Source: Bradyrhizobium sp. BTAi1 (lineage in GTDB: Bacteria; Pseudomonadota; Alphaproteobacteria; Rhizobiales; Xanthobacteraceae). From it: DNA of 64,000 nucleotides. Location: the NCBI RefSeq assembly GCF_000015165.1, contig NC_009485.1, positions 1,776,001 through 1,840,000 of the forward strand. The letters are read 5' to 3'. The notes below the pieces were generated by a model. It saw nothing but the letters and a program-made list of their open reading frames with translations. It was not told the origin of the DNA and did not search any database. The position numbers and the translations under genes were made by a program. Below are positions 45,397 to 54,682 of the stretch, piece by piece; position 1 is the first letter of the stretch, and each line of letters begins with the position of its first letter.

Positions 45397-45897
45397 ATGC
45401 CCAAAACCCACATCACAATGAAGGTGAACGGCAGCGAGGTCGAAGGCCTCGCCGAGCCGCGCACGTTGCTGGTGCATTTCCTGCGCGAGCAGGCGCAGCT
45501 CACCGGTACTCATATCGGCTGCGAGACCAGCCATTGCGGCGCCTGCACGATCGACATCGACGGCATGAGCGTGAAGAGCTGCACCATGCTCGCGGTGCAG
45601 GCCAACGGCGCCGAGATCACCACGATCGAGGGCATGGCCAACGCCGACGGCACCCTGTCGCCGCTGCAGGAAGGCTTCCGCATGATGCACGGCCTGCAAT
45701 GTGGCTTCTGCACCCCCGGCATGATCATCCGCGCGCATCGGCTGCTGAAGGAAAATCCGTCGCCGACGGAAGCCGAGATCCGCGCCGGCATCTCCGGCAA
45801 CATCTGCCGCTGCACCGGCTACCAGAACATCGTCAAGGCGATCCAATACGCCGCCGCCAAGATCAACGGCGTTGAATTCCAGGAGGCCGCGGAATGA
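45397..45897 (+). CDS. coxS: carbon monoxide dehydrogenase small subunit (two [2Fe-2S])
   Basis: 166 residues. The plant-type cluster ligands are Cys42, Cys47, Cys50 and Cys62. The second cluster uses Cys102, Cys105, Cys137 and Cys139 ([17 protein letters not shown]). All eight positions and the total length equal those I recall for Oligotropha CoxS. AGGGAG precedes the ATG at 45397. Its stop overlaps the start of coxL by four bases. Confidence 0.98.
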   Translation: MPKTHITMKVNGSEVEGLAEPRTLLVHFLREQAQLTGTHIGCETSHCGACTIDIDGMSVKSCTMLAVQANGAEITTIEGMANADGTLSPLQEGFRMMHGLQCGFCTPGMIIRAHRLLKENPSPTEAEIRAGISGNICRCTGYQNIVKAIQYAAAKINGVEFQEAAE

Positions 45898-48314
45898 ACG
45901 ACATGACTCCCACGCGGGAACAACGCGAAGCCGCGCTCGAAGGCATGGGCTGCCGGCGCAAGCGCGTCGAGGACATCCGCTTCACGCAAGGCAAGGGCAA
46001 CTACGTCGACGACGTGAAATTGCCGGGCATGCTGCATGGCGATTTCGTGCGCTCGCCGCATGCGCATGCGCGGGTGAAGGCGATCCACACCGAGGAGGCG
46101 CTGAAGGTGCCCGGCGTGCTCGCGGTCATCACCGCCGAGACGTTGAAGACCGTCAACCTCGCCTGGATGCCGACGCTCGCCGGCGACGTGCAGATGGTGC
46201 TGGCCGACGGCAAGGTGCTGTTCCAGAACCAGGAGGTCGCCTTCGTCGTTGCCACCGACCGCTATGCCGCCGATGACGGCGTCTCCAAGGTGGTCGTCGA
46301 GTACGAGCCGCTGCCGGTGCTGGTCGATCCGTTCAAGGCGATGGACCCGGATGCGCCGGTGCTGCGCGAGGATCTTGCTGGCAAGACCGTCGGCGCACAC
46401 GGGCCGCGCAAGCACCACAACCACATCTTCGAATGGAGCGTCGGCGACAAGGAGCTGACCGACGCCGCGTTCAAGAAGGCCGAGGTCACCATCAAGGAGA
46501 TGATCTCCTATCACCGCACCCATCCGTCGCCGCTGGAAACCTGCCAGTGCGTCTGCGCGTTCGACAAGATCAAGGGCGAGCTGACGATCTGGGGCACCTT
46601 CCAGGCGCCGCATGTGATCCGCACCGTGGTGTCGCTGATCGCCAAGATCCCCGAGCAGAAGATCCACGTCATCGCGCCGGACATCGGCGGCGGCTTCGGC
46701 AACAAGGTCGGCGCCTATCCCGGCTATATCTGCGCCGCGGTGGCCTCGATTGTCACCGGCAAGCCGGTGAAATGGGTCGAGGACCGCATCGAGAACCTGA
46801 CCGCAACGGCGTTCGCGCGCGACTATCACATGACCACCGAGATCGCGGCGACCAAGGACGGCAAGGTCACCGGCCTGCGCGTCCACGTGCTCGCTGACCA
46901 TGGCGGCTTCGACGCCTGCGCCGATCCGTCGAAATGGCCGGCCGGCTTCTTCAACATCGTCACCGGCTCCTACGACTTCCCGGTCGCGCATCTCAGCGTC
47001 GACGGCGTCTACACCAACAAGGCGCCGGGCGGCGTCGCCTATCGCTGCTCGTTCCGCGTCACCGAGGCGGCTTATTGCATCGAGCGGGCGATGGATATTC
47101 TCGCGCAGAAGCTCGGCATGGACCCGGCGGAGCTGCGCCTGAAGAACTTCGTCAAGCCGGAGCAATTCCCCTATCACTCGGCGCTGGGCTGGGAATATGA
47201 TTCCGGCGACTACCACACCGCCATGCGCAAGATGATGGAAGCGGTGGACTACGCAGGCCTGCGCAAGGAGCAGGCCGAGAAGCGCGCGGCGTTCAAACGC
47301 GGCGAGACCCGTGAGATCATGGGGATCGGCGTGTCGTTCTTCACCGAGATCGTCGGCGCCGGTCCGTCCAAGAACTGCGACATCCTGGGGATTGCGATGT
47401 TCGATTCCTGCGAAATCCGGCTGCACCCGACCGGGGCCGGCATCGCGCGGATGGGCACCAAGAGCCAGGGCCAGGGCCACGAGACCACCTGGGCGCAGAT
47501 CATCGCCAGCGAGATCGGCATTCCCGCCGACAACATCATGGTGGAGGAGGGCAACACCGACACCGCGCCCTACGGCCTCGGCACCTACGGCTCGCGCTCG
47601 ACCCCGGTCGCCGGTGCCGCCATCGCGATGGCGGCGCGCAAGATCAAGGCCAAGGCGCAGATGATCGCGGCCTACAAGCTCGAGGTCCACGAAGACGATC
47701 TCGAATGGGACATTGACGGCTTCCGCGTCAAGGGCCTGCCGGAGAAGGTCATGTCGATGAAGGACATTTGCTGGGCGGCCTACAACTCGGTACCGCCGGG
47801 CATGGAGCCGGGGCTGGAGGCGGTCAGCTATTACGACCCGCCCAACATGACCTATCCGTTCGGCGCCTATCTCTGCGTCATGGACATCGACGTCGATACC
47901 GGCGTGTACAAGGTCCGGCGCTTCTATGCGCTGGATGATTGCGGCACCCGCATCAATCCGATGATCATCGAGGGCCAGATCCATGGCGGTCTCACCGAAG
48001 CCTTCGCGATCGCGATGGGCCAGGAGATCCGCTACGATTCCGAGGGCAATGTCGTCACCGGCTCGTTCATGGACTTCTTCATGCCGACCGCCGTGGAGAC
48101 GCCGCACTGGGAGACTGACTTCACGGTGACGCCCTCGCCGCATCATCCGATCGGCGCCAAGGGCGTCGGCGAAAGCCCCAATGTCGGCGGCGTGCCGGCG
48201 TTCTCCAACGCCGTCAACGACGCGTTCGCGTTCCTCGGCGCCACCCACATCCAGATGCCCCACGACTACTGGCGCAACTGGCAGGCGGCGAAGAATCTGG
48301 GCGTGGTGGCGTAG
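45894..48314 (+). CDS. coxL: carbon monoxide dehydrogenase large subunit, form I (Mo-Cu)
   Basis: 806-residue catalytic subunit that oxidises CO with water to CO2 at a Cu-S-Mo centre bound to molybdopterin cytosine dinucleotide. The form I signature AYRCSFR is present. Cys385 is the Cu ligand and Glu760 in [10 protein letters not shown] is the catalytic base, matching Cys388 and Glu763 of Oligotropha with a constant offset of three. Mo-cofactor loops such as DIGGGFGNK and GVAYRCSFR are intact. This distinguishes it from form II enzymes of uncertain CO use. The ATG overlaps the coxS stop (ATGA). Confidence 0.98.
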   Translation: MNDMTPTREQREAALEGMGCRRKRVEDIRFTQGKGNYVDDVKLPGMLHGDFVRSPHAHARVKAIHTEEALKVPGVLAVITAETLKTVNLAWMPTLAGDVQMVLADGKVLFQNQEVAFVVATDRYAADDGVSKVVVEYEPLPVLVDPFKAMDPDAPVLREDLAGKTVGAHGPRKHHNHIFEWSVGDKELTDAAFKKAEVTIKEMISYHRTHPSPLETCQCVCAFDKIKGELTIWGTFQAPHVIRTVVSLIAKIPEQKIHVIAPDIGGGFGNKVGAYPGYICAAVASIVTGKPVKWVEDRIENLTATAFARDYHMTTEIAATKDGKVTGLRVHVLADHGGFDACADPSKWPAGFFNIVTGSYDFPVAHLSVDGVYTNKAPGGVAYRCSFRVTEAAYCIERAMDILAQKLGMDPAELRLKNFVKPEQFPYHSALGWEYDSGDYHTAMRKMMEAVDYAGLRKEQAEKRAAFKRGETREIMGIGVSFFTEIVGAGPSKNCDILGIAMFDSCEIRLHPTGAGIARMGTKSQGQGHETTWAQIIASEIGIPADNIMVEEGNTDTAPYGLGTYGSRSTPVAGAAIAMAARKIKAKAQMIAAYKLEVHEDDLEWDIDGFRVKGLPEKVMSMKDICWAAYNSVPPGMEPGLEAVSYYDPPNMTYPFGAYLCVMDIDVDTGVYKVRRFYALDDCGTRINPMIIEGQIHGGLTEAFAIAMGQEIRYDSEGNVVTGSFMDFFMPTAVETPHWETDFTVTPSPHHPIGAKGVGESPNVGGVPAFSNAVNDAFAFLGATHIQMPHDYWRNWQAAKNLGVVA

Positions 48315-48334
48315 GCTGTAGCCAAGATCACCGC

Positions 48335-48416
48335 CGTCATTGCGAGGAGCGAAGCGACGAAGCAATCCAGAGTCCCGCCGACCACCCTGGATTGCTTCGC
48401 TTCGCTCGCAATGACG
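48335..48416. repeat. hairpin repeat (CGTCATTGCGAGG type)
   Basis: CGTCATTGCGAGGAGCGAAG at the left pairs with CTTCGCTCGCAATGACG at the right; GAAGCAATCCAG and CTGGATTGCTTC continue the stem. This is a widely dispersed proteobacterial palindrome. It lies 20 bases after coxL, between the structural and maturation genes. Confidence 0.88.
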
Positions 48417-48452
48417 GAGAGAGAACCGACGCGGTCACCGCATCAATGGTGC

Positions 48453-48549
48453 ACTCCCCTCACCCTTGCGGGGAGGGGTCGGAGGTAGGGTCCCCGGCGG
48501 CAGACTCGCTTGGGGCTCCTTGAGCCCTTCCCCACAAGGGGCAGGGAAC
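48453..48549. repeat. intergenic palindromic repeat, family A, copy 6
   Basis: CTCCCCTCACCCTTGCGGGG at the left and CCTTCCCCACAAGGGGCAGG at the right, following directly on the previous hairpin. Together the two elements fill the coxL-coxD gap of 272 bases. Confidence 0.8.
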
Positions 48550-48586
48550 GTACTGCTTGTGCGGTGAGATCGAGAAACGAACTGGT

Positions 48587-49456
48587 ATGAAAGCCCGCGA
48601 CGACATCGCCAAATCTCTCGCCGCCTGCGGCTACATCGCCGATGGCGAGCTGGCAACGGCGGTTGCGCTGATGCAGCTTCTGAAGCGGCCGTTGCTGCTC
48701 GAAGGCGAGGCTGGTGTCGGCAAGACCGAGGTCGCCAAGGCGCTGGCGTCGGTTCATGCGACCGAGCTGATCCGGCTGCAATGCTATGAAGGCCTCGATC
48801 AAAGTTCGGCGCTCTACGAATGGAACTATCAGCGCCAGTTGCTGGCGATCGAGGCGCATCGCGGCCAGCCTGATACGATCGAGGACCAGATCTTCTCGGA
48901 GAAATATCTGCTGGAGCGGCCGCTGCTCGCGGCCATCAGGCGCGCCAGGCCGCCGGTGCTGCTGATCGACGAGATCGACCGCGCCGACGACGAGTTCGAG
49001 GCCTTCCTGCTGGAGCTGCTGTCCGACTTCCAGGTCTCCATCCCCGAGCTCGGCACCGTCAAGGCGACCAGCATTCCGCACGTCGTGCTGACCTCCAATG
49101 GCACCCGCGAGCTGTCGGACGCGTTGCGCCGGCGTTGTCTCTATCATTATGTCGACTATCCGGATGTCGATCGCGAGGCGCGCATCATCCTGGCGCGGAT
49201 CGGCGGCGCCTCGGCTTCGCTCGCACTGCAGATCGCGCGGCTGGTCGAAGGCTTGCGCAAGGAGGAACTGCGCAAGGTGCCTGGCGTCGCCGAGACGCTC
49301 GACTGGGCGGCGGCGCTGGTCGGGCTCGACGTGCGCGATCTCAAGGATCAGCCCGAGCTCGTGCACGACACGCTGATGTGTCTGCTCAAGACGCATGAGG
49401 ACCGCGCCCGCATCACGCGCGAGATCACGGCGCGGCTGGTGGGGAAGGTCGCATGA
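48587..49456 (+). CDS. coxD: CoxD, MoxR-type AAA+ ATPase
   Basis: 289 residues. Walker A LEGEAGVGKTEVAKAL, Walker B VLLIDEIDRADDEF, sensor 1 VVLTSNGTREL and an Arg finger region (ALRRRCLYHYVDYP) are intact. CoxD is the chaperone needed to sulfurate the Mo site of apo-CODH as the first step of building the Mo-Cu centre. The ATG at 48587 is preferred because MKARDDIAKSLAA fits the family. It overlaps coxE by four bases. Confidence 0.95.
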   Translation: MKARDDIAKSLAACGYIADGELATAVALMQLLKRPLLLEGEAGVGKTEVAKALASVHATELIRLQCYEGLDQSSALYEWNYQRQLLAIEAHRGQPDTIEDQIFSEKYLLERPLLAAIRRARPPVLLIDEIDRADDEFEAFLLELLSDFQVSIPELGTVKATSIPHVVLTSNGTRELSDALRRRCLYHYVDYPDVDREARIILARIGGASASLALQIARLVEGLRKEELRKVPGVAETLDWAAALVGLDVRDLKDQPELVHDTLMCLLKTHEDRARITREITARLVGKVA

Positions 49457-50658
49457 GCTGTTGTGGCGCCACGCCTGACCATGAAGACCTCGACGCGGTG
49501 GCGCGGCTCCTCGTGGGCCGCCTGGGCGCGTTTGTGAAAACGTTGCGCGACAACGGCTTCGCAGTCGGACTGCAGGAAGGGCAGGACGCCGCGGCGGTGA
49601 TGGCCGCGGGTTATGCCGGCAAACCTGGCCTGTTGCGCTCGGCGTTCAAACATCTGTTCGCGGCGCGCAAGAGCGAATGGGATCGTTTCGACGGTCTGTT
49701 CGATGCGTTCTGGCTCGGCAAGCGCGTGCGCTCGCGCTCGCTGGTGTCGGGCGCCGCGCCGGCCGCGAACAGTCCATCGTTGAAGAGCCTGCAGGACGCC
49801 AATGCGGGCCAATCCGGCCCGCAGGGCGCGACGGATCAGATCCCCTCCGACGACCCGCCGCGCGATGCCGGCGGCGAAGGCCGCAGCGAGGGCGCTTCGC
49901 GGGTTGAGACGCTGGCCGACACCGATTTCCGCAGGCTCGCCGATCCCCAACAGGTCGCGCTGGCGCATGAGGCGGCCGCGCGGCTTGCCAGGGTGATGCG
50001 GACACGGCTGACGCGGCGTGATCAGGTCAGGCGCAAGGGCCAGCGGCTCGACCTGCGCCGGACGATTCACCGGAGCATCAGCCATGGCGGCGTGCCGATT
50101 GCGCTGGTGCACCGGCGCCGCAAGTCCAAGCCGCTGCGGCTGGTGGTGCTGCTCGACGCCTCCGGCTCGATGAGCGCCTACACGGCGGTGTTCCTGCGCT
50201 TCATCCATGGCGTGCTCGACACGTTTCGCGAGGCCGAGGCGTTCCTGTTTCACACCAGGCTCGCCTACGTGTCCGATGCGATGAAGGAGAGGGACGCGGC
50301 GCGCGCGCTCGACCGGTTGTCGATGATGGCGCAGGGGGCGGGCGGCGGCACCAGGATCGGCGAGAGCCTGCAGACCTTCAATCGCTGGCACGCCGCGCGC
50401 GTGCTCCATTCGCGCAGCTGCGTGATGATCGTGTCCGACGGCTACGACACCGGCGATCCGGCCCTGCTCGGCCGCGAGATGGCGCAACTGCGCCGCCGCT
50501 GCCGCCGCATCGTCTGGCTCAACCCGATGCTCGGCTGGGACGGCTACGCGCCGGAGGCGCGCGGCATCAAGGCCGCGCTGCCTCATGTCGATCTCTACGC
50601 CCCGGCGCACACGCTGCGTTCGCTCGCGGCGCTGGAGCCCTATCTGGCGAGGTTGTGA
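49453..50658 (+). CDS. coxE: CoxE, von Willebrand factor A-domain maturation protein
   Basis: 401 residues. The C-terminal half is a VWA domain with an intact MIDAS site, LVVLLDASGSMSAYT, and a later TRIGES and DGYDTGDP. The N-terminal half is helical with a polar, Ser/Pro-rich region about residues 100-150. CoxE acts with CoxD and CoxF in loading sulfur and copper into the CODH active site. The ATGA overlap with coxD supports equal expression. Confidence 0.94.
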   Translation: MSCCGATPDHEDLDAVARLLVGRLGAFVKTLRDNGFAVGLQEGQDAAAVMAAGYAGKPGLLRSAFKHLFAARKSEWDRFDGLFDAFWLGKRVRSRSLVSGAAPAANSPSLKSLQDANAGQSGPQGATDQIPSDDPPRDAGGEGRSEGASRVETLADTDFRRLADPQQVALAHEAAARLARVMRTRLTRRDQVRRKGQRLDLRRTIHRSISHGGVPIALVHRRRKSKPLRLVVLLDASGSMSAYTAVFLRFIHGVLDTFREAEAFLFHTRLAYVSDAMKERDAARALDRLSMMAQGAGGGTRIGESLQTFNRWHAARVLHSRSCVMIVSDGYDTGDPALLGREMAQLRRRCRRIVWLNPMLGWDGYAPEARGIKAALPHVDLYAPAHTLRSLAALEPYLARL

Positions 50659-50685
50659 GGCCATGTCGTCGCGAGGAACAGACTC

Positions 50686-51501
50686 ATGATGGGCGCCACC
50701 GAACTGCTCGATCTGGCCGCGCAGCTCAAGGCCAGGGAAGAAAGCTTCGTGCTCGCCACCGTCGTGCGCACGGTGTCGGTGACCGCTGCGAAAGCCGGAG
50801 CCAAGGCGATCATCCGGTCCGATGGCACGATCGTGGCGGGGTGGATCGGCGGCGGTTGCGCCCGCGGCGCGGTGCTGAAGGCGGCGCGCGAGGCGCTGGC
50901 CGACGGCATCCCGCGCATGATCTCGGTGCAACCGGACAATCTGCTGGCCGAGCTCGGCGTCAGGCCCGGCGAGACCCGCGAGGGCGTGCGCTTCGCCGCC
51001 AACATGTGTCCAAGCCAGGGGACGATGGACGTCTTCGTCGAGCCGGTGCTGCCGCATCCGTCGCTGGTCATCTTCGGCGCGAGCCCGGTCGCGCTGTCGC
51101 TCGCCGCGCAGGCGCGGCCCCTGGGCTATCATGTCACCCTGGCGGCGCCGGCCGCCGACCTCGTCGCGACACCGGAGGTCGATGTGTGCGTCGATGGCTT
51201 TGCGCTGGAGCAGCTGGCCGGCGGCGCCCGCTTCATCGTGGTCTCGACGCAAGGCAAGGGCGATGAAGTCGCCCTGCGTGCCGCGCTCAGCTGCGATGCG
51301 ACCTATCTCGCTTTCGTCGGCAGCCGCCGCAAGATGGACAGCCTGCGCGACAAGCTGATCAAAGACGGCATCGACGCTGCGCTGCTCGACAGGGTGAAAG
51401 CGCCGGCGGGGCTCGATCTCGGCGCCATCACGCCGGAGGAGATCGCGATGTCGATCCTCGCCGAGATCACGCTGACGCGCCGGCGCGGTCAGCGCGGCTG
51501 A
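50686..51501 (+). CDS. coxF: CoxF, XdhC-family maturation factor
   Basis: 271 residues. The N-terminal XdhC domain shows VRTVSVTAAKAGAKAIIRSDGTIVAG split over residues 27-52, then GWIGGGCAR. The C-terminal domain is Rossmann-like (SLVIFGASPVALSLAAQA). It is thought to bind or insert copper or the Mo cofactor during CODH maturation. It starts 27 bases after coxE; AGGAA precedes two possible ATGs (50686, 50689). No coxG, H, I or K follows. Confidence 0.93.
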   Translation: MMGATELLDLAAQLKAREESFVLATVVRTVSVTAAKAGAKAIIRSDGTIVAGWIGGGCARGAVLKAAREALADGIPRMISVQPDNLLAELGVRPGETREGVRFAANMCPSQGTMDVFVEPVLPHPSLVIFGASPVALSLAAQARPLGYHVTLAAPAADLVATPEVDVCVDGFALEQLAGGARFIVVSTQGKGDEVALRAALSCDATYLAFVGSRRKMDSLRDKLIKDGIDAALLDRVKAPAGLDLGAITPEEIAMSILAEITLTRRRGQRG

Positions 51502-51508
51502 ACGAAGC

Positions 51509-52603
51509 TCACGGCGTCAGCGGCAGATCGAACGTCACCTTGACACCATCGGTGGCGAAGTCGCGCGTCACCTCGCCCTTCAGTGCCGCGCCGAGAATAC
51601 GTTCGAACAGCAGCGAGCCGAAGCCGTTGCGCGCAGGCGGCGCGACCGGCGGCCCGCCGCTTTCCTGCCAGGATAATTTGAGGCGGCCATCGTCGACCGT
51701 CCAGCTCAGCGCCACGTGTCCCCCGTCATTCGACAACGCGCCATATTTCACCGCATTGGTGATCAGCTCGTGCAGGCCCATCGACAGATAGAGCGCAATC
51801 CCCGGCGCAAGCTGCACGGCGGGCCCCTCGACTGCGACGCGGTCGCATTGCAGCGGCGCAAGCTCGGCCTGGACCAGCTCGTCGAGGCCCAGCGCCTCGC
51901 GACCGCGATCCAGCGCCAGCGCGTGGCTGCGGGTGAGCGCGGCGATGCGGCCGCGCAGCACCTCGCCGAACTCGGTCAGCGCGGTGTCGGCGCGGATGCT
52001 GAGCGCGATGACGCTGTCGACCAGCGCGAGCGTGTTCTTGACCCGGTGATTGAGCTCGTGCACCAGCACGCGCTGATGCTGCTCGATGGTGCGTCTGCGC
52101 GCATTCTCGGTGCGCAGCGCGATCTCGTCCATCACGATCTCGCTGAGCTCGGTGAGCTGCGCGATATCCTCCTCGTTCCATGGACGCGGCACGTGGTCGA
52201 TGGCGCAGAGCGCGCCGATCACCTCGCCGCTCGGCAGCTTCAGCGGCACGCCGAGATAGGCGATCACGCCGAGGCTCGGCACTGCGAGATTGTCCTTCAC
52301 CAGCGGATGCTCGCTCGCGTCGACCACCACGAGCGGCTGAGCCGTGGTCACGACATGCTGACAGAACGAGTGGCTGAGCGGCGTTTCGCGCAGCGACGCC
52401 CACGGCTCGCACAGGCCGACGGAGCTCTTGAAGAACTGCCGGTCGCGGTCGACCAGCGCGATGATCGATGCGGGCGCAGCCAGCAGCCGTGTCGCAAGCC
52501 GCGTCACGCGATCGAAACCGGGCTCGGGCGGCGAGTCGAGCAGCTCGGTCTGCAACAGGGCAGCCAATCGGTCTGGCGCGGAGGCGTCGCGATCGGACGT
52601 CAT
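51509..52603 (-). CDS. GAF-domain HWE/HisKA_2-type sensor histidine kinase
   Basis: 364 residues from ATG 52603, with no membrane segment. A GAF domain (about 20-170; GVIAYLGVPLKLPSGEVIGALCAID) is followed by the dimerisation box LVHELNHRVKNTLALV with the phospho-His and the ATPase boxes (LHELITNAVKYGAL, GFGSLLFERIL). The body is typical of soluble HWE kinases of rhizobia, some of which sense light or redox. Its stop is 7 bases from that of coxF (convergent). No cognate regulator is near. Confidence 0.92.
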   Translation of the reverse strand: MTSDRDASAPDRLAALLQTELLDSPPEPGFDRVTRLATRLLAAPASIIALVDRDRQFFKSSVGLCEPWASLRETPLSHSFCQHVVTTAQPLVVVDASEHPLVKDNLAVPSLGVIAYLGVPLKLPSGEVIGALCAIDHVPRPWNEEDIAQLTELSEIVMDEIALRTENARRRTIEQHQRVLVHELNHRVKNTLALVDSVIALSIRADTALTEFGEVLRGRIAALTRSHALALDRGREALGLDELVQAELAPLQCDRVAVEGPAVQLAPGIALYLSMGLHELITNAVKYGALSNDGGHVALSWTVDDGRLKLSWQESGGPPVAPPARNGFGSLLFERILGAALKGEVTRDFATDGVKVTFDLPLTP

Positions 52604-52922
52604 GCAACTTTCGTCGGTCTGGCGTTCAGCCGGTGATGGATCTGCACGACGAACCGAACGGGGCGCCAATCCGAGCCGGTCGATCGCGCGGGCACAGTGG
52701 TATTCGGCTGGAACGAAGCCGGCACAGAAACTCTTTGAAACCTTTGAAGATGATCTCTCCACGCGTCAAGCACGGGAACGAATCCCGGTTCCATTTAGGT
52801 AACCATGGAGCGGAACATGGCTTGACGAAGGCGAACGGCGTGCGCGCCGCAAATTGTCCGCGATCCGTTCTCCATCGAGCGGAATATGCGCGGTCGCGGC
52901 CGCAATGATGGCCAATCGTTCG
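52604..52922. other. intergenic region, no gene recognised
   Basis: 319 bases between the kinase start and the end of the ABC importer genes. AT content is a little higher near 52730-52830. I see no repeat, terminator or convincing small gene. Confidence 0.45.
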
Positions 52923-53747
52923 TCAACCGCCCTTGACTGCCCCCGCCGTCAGCCCGGCCACGATCTGACGCTGCGCGAAGACCGTCAGCAGCAGCACCGG
53001 CAATGTCACGATCAGGGCCGCTGCGGCGAGCGGGCCCCAGGAGAGTTGGTCGAACGAGATCATGTTGTAGACCGCGACCGGCAAGGTGCGTGTCTCGCGT
53101 CCGGCCAGGACGATGCCGAACACGAAATTATTCCAGGAGAAGATCACCGCGAGAATGAAAGCGACGGCCAGACCCGGCTTGGCCACCGGCAATGCGACGT
53201 GGCGGAAGACCTGCCAGCGCGTGGCGCCGTCGATCCGCGCGGCCTCCTCGAGCTCGATCGGCGTGGTCTCGAAATAGCCGATCATGATCCAGATCACGAT
53301 CGGCACGGTGACGACGAGATGGATGATGATCTGCGGCCACAAGGTACCGAGCAGGCCGAGCCATTGGAACAGCAGAAACAGCGGGATCAGGTAGGACAGG
53401 CCGGGCGTGATGCGTGCGATCAGGATCACGATCGCTGATTTATGTGCCGCCATGCGGGCGATGCCGTAGCCGGCGGGCACGCCGACCAGCATCGCCAGCG
53501 CCGTGGCGCCGCCGGTCACCAGCAGGCTGTTCTTGAAATAGGTGAAGAAGCGGTTGGACGACAGCACATCAGTGTAGTTCTTCCAGGCGAAATGCTCCGG
53601 CCAGAACACCGGCGGATAGGCCGCGTTGTCGACCTCGAACTTCACCGACAGCGAGATCATCCAGAGGAAGAACAGGATCGCCGGCGAGACGATGAGGAAC
53701 ACGCCCAGCGCCAGCCCGAGCCGGCCGAGGATGGTGTGCGCGCTCAT
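52923..53747 (-). CDS. ABC sugar transporter permease, MalG-like
   Basis: 274 residues with six membrane segments. The EAA loop that contacts the ATPase reads ELEEAARIDGATRWQVFRHVALP. It overlaps the upstream permease by four bases (ATGA), which implies a heterodimeric channel. The family is CUT1, for di- and oligosaccharides, glycerol-phosphate or polyols. Substrate cannot be told from sequence. Confidence 0.93.
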   Translation of the reverse strand: MSAHTILGRLGLALGVFLIVSPAILFFLWMISLSVKFEVDNAAYPPVFWPEHFAWKNYTDVLSSNRFFTYFKNSLLVTGGATALAMLVGVPAGYGIARMAAHKSAIVILIARITPGLSYLIPLFLLFQWLGLLGTLWPQIIIHLVVTVPIVIWIMIGYFETTPIELEEAARIDGATRWQVFRHVALPVAKPGLAVAFILAVIFSWNNFVFGIVLAGRETRTLPVAVYNMISFDQLSWGPLAAAALIVTLPVLLLTVFAQRQIVAGLTAGAVKGG

Positions 53748-54682
53748 GTGTCGGTCCCCAGCGCATTCCACTGCGCGCGCCGGCGCAGCACCAGCAGCAA
53801 TGCGGTCAGCGCTACGATCAGCGCGAAGAACACCACCGCGATCGCCGAAGCATAGCCGAGGTCGTAATAGACGAAGGCGACGCTGTAGAGATAGAGGTTG
53901 ATGGTCTCCGACGCCGAGCCCGGACCGCCTTGCGTGATCGCAAAGATGATGTCGAAGCTCTTGATCGCGTCGATGGCACGGATCATCGCAGCGATGAACA
54001 AGAACGGCATGATCAGCGGCAAGGTGATGTAGCGGAACATCTGCCAGGTCGAGGCGCCGTCGATCTGCGCGCTCTCATAGGGCTCGGTCGGCAAAGAGGC
54101 GATGCCGCCGAGCACGATCAGCATGACCAGCGGCGTCCATTGCCAGGTTTCGACCAGCACCAGCGACGGGATCACCGTGCCCGGATGAAACACCCAGAGC
54201 TGCGGCGGCAGGCCGACGAGCGACAACAGATAGTTCAATATGCCGAGCTGCGGGTGGAACATCATGGTCCACACCAGGGCGATCGCGACCGGCGTCGCCA
54301 TCATCGGCATGATGAACAGCGCGCGCAGCAGGCCACGTCCCGGAAAGCGCGCGTGGAAGACCACGGCAGCCAAGGTGCCGAGCACCAGCGGCAGCAGCAC
54401 CGACAGCGCCGTGTAGGACAGCGTGTGCCCGACCGACTCGACGAAGCGCGGATCGGCCGGCAAGCGCAGATAGTTCGATAGCCCGACGAAGGCCGTGGGC
54501 GAACCGACCTTCCATTCCTGGAAGCTCATCCAGATCGTGAACAGCCAGGGAAAGATGATCACCGCGAGCACGGTGACCAGCGCCGGCACCACGAACGGCC
54601 AGTAGGACGGCGGCCGCAATGCGCGTTCCGGCGCGGCGGCCTCGCTCGCCGCGCCGGAGACCTGCTCGACGATCGTGCTCAC
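53744..54682 (-). CDS. ABC sugar transporter permease, MalF-like
   Basis: 312 residues starting at GTG 54682, which overlaps the stop of the binding-protein gene as GTGA. The open frame runs further upstream, but those codons lie inside the binding-protein gene in another frame. Six membrane segments and the EAA loop EPYESAQIDGASTWQMFRYI are seen. It pairs with the MalG-like permease. Confidence 0.92.
   Translation of the reverse strand: MSTIVEQVSGAASEAAAPERALRPPSYWPFVVPALVTVLAVIIFPWLFTIWMSFQEWKVGSPTAFVGLSNYLRLPADPRFVESVGHTLSYTALSVLLPLVLGTLAAVVFHARFPGRGLLRALFIMPMMATPVAIALVWTMMFHPQLGILNYLLSLVGLPPQLWVFHPGTVIPSLVLVETWQWTPLVMLIVLGGIASLPTEPYESAQIDGASTWQMFRYITLPLIMPFLFIAAMIRAIDAIKSFDIIFAITQGGPGSASETINLYLYSVAFVYYDLGYASAIAVVFFALIVALTALLLVLRRRAQWNALGTDT

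Noticed and set aside
45819..48365. A long open frame on the minus strand opposite coxL
   Set aside because: Antisense shadow. The plus strand encodes CoxL with all catalytic residues; the opposite translation is compositionally biased and matches nothing.
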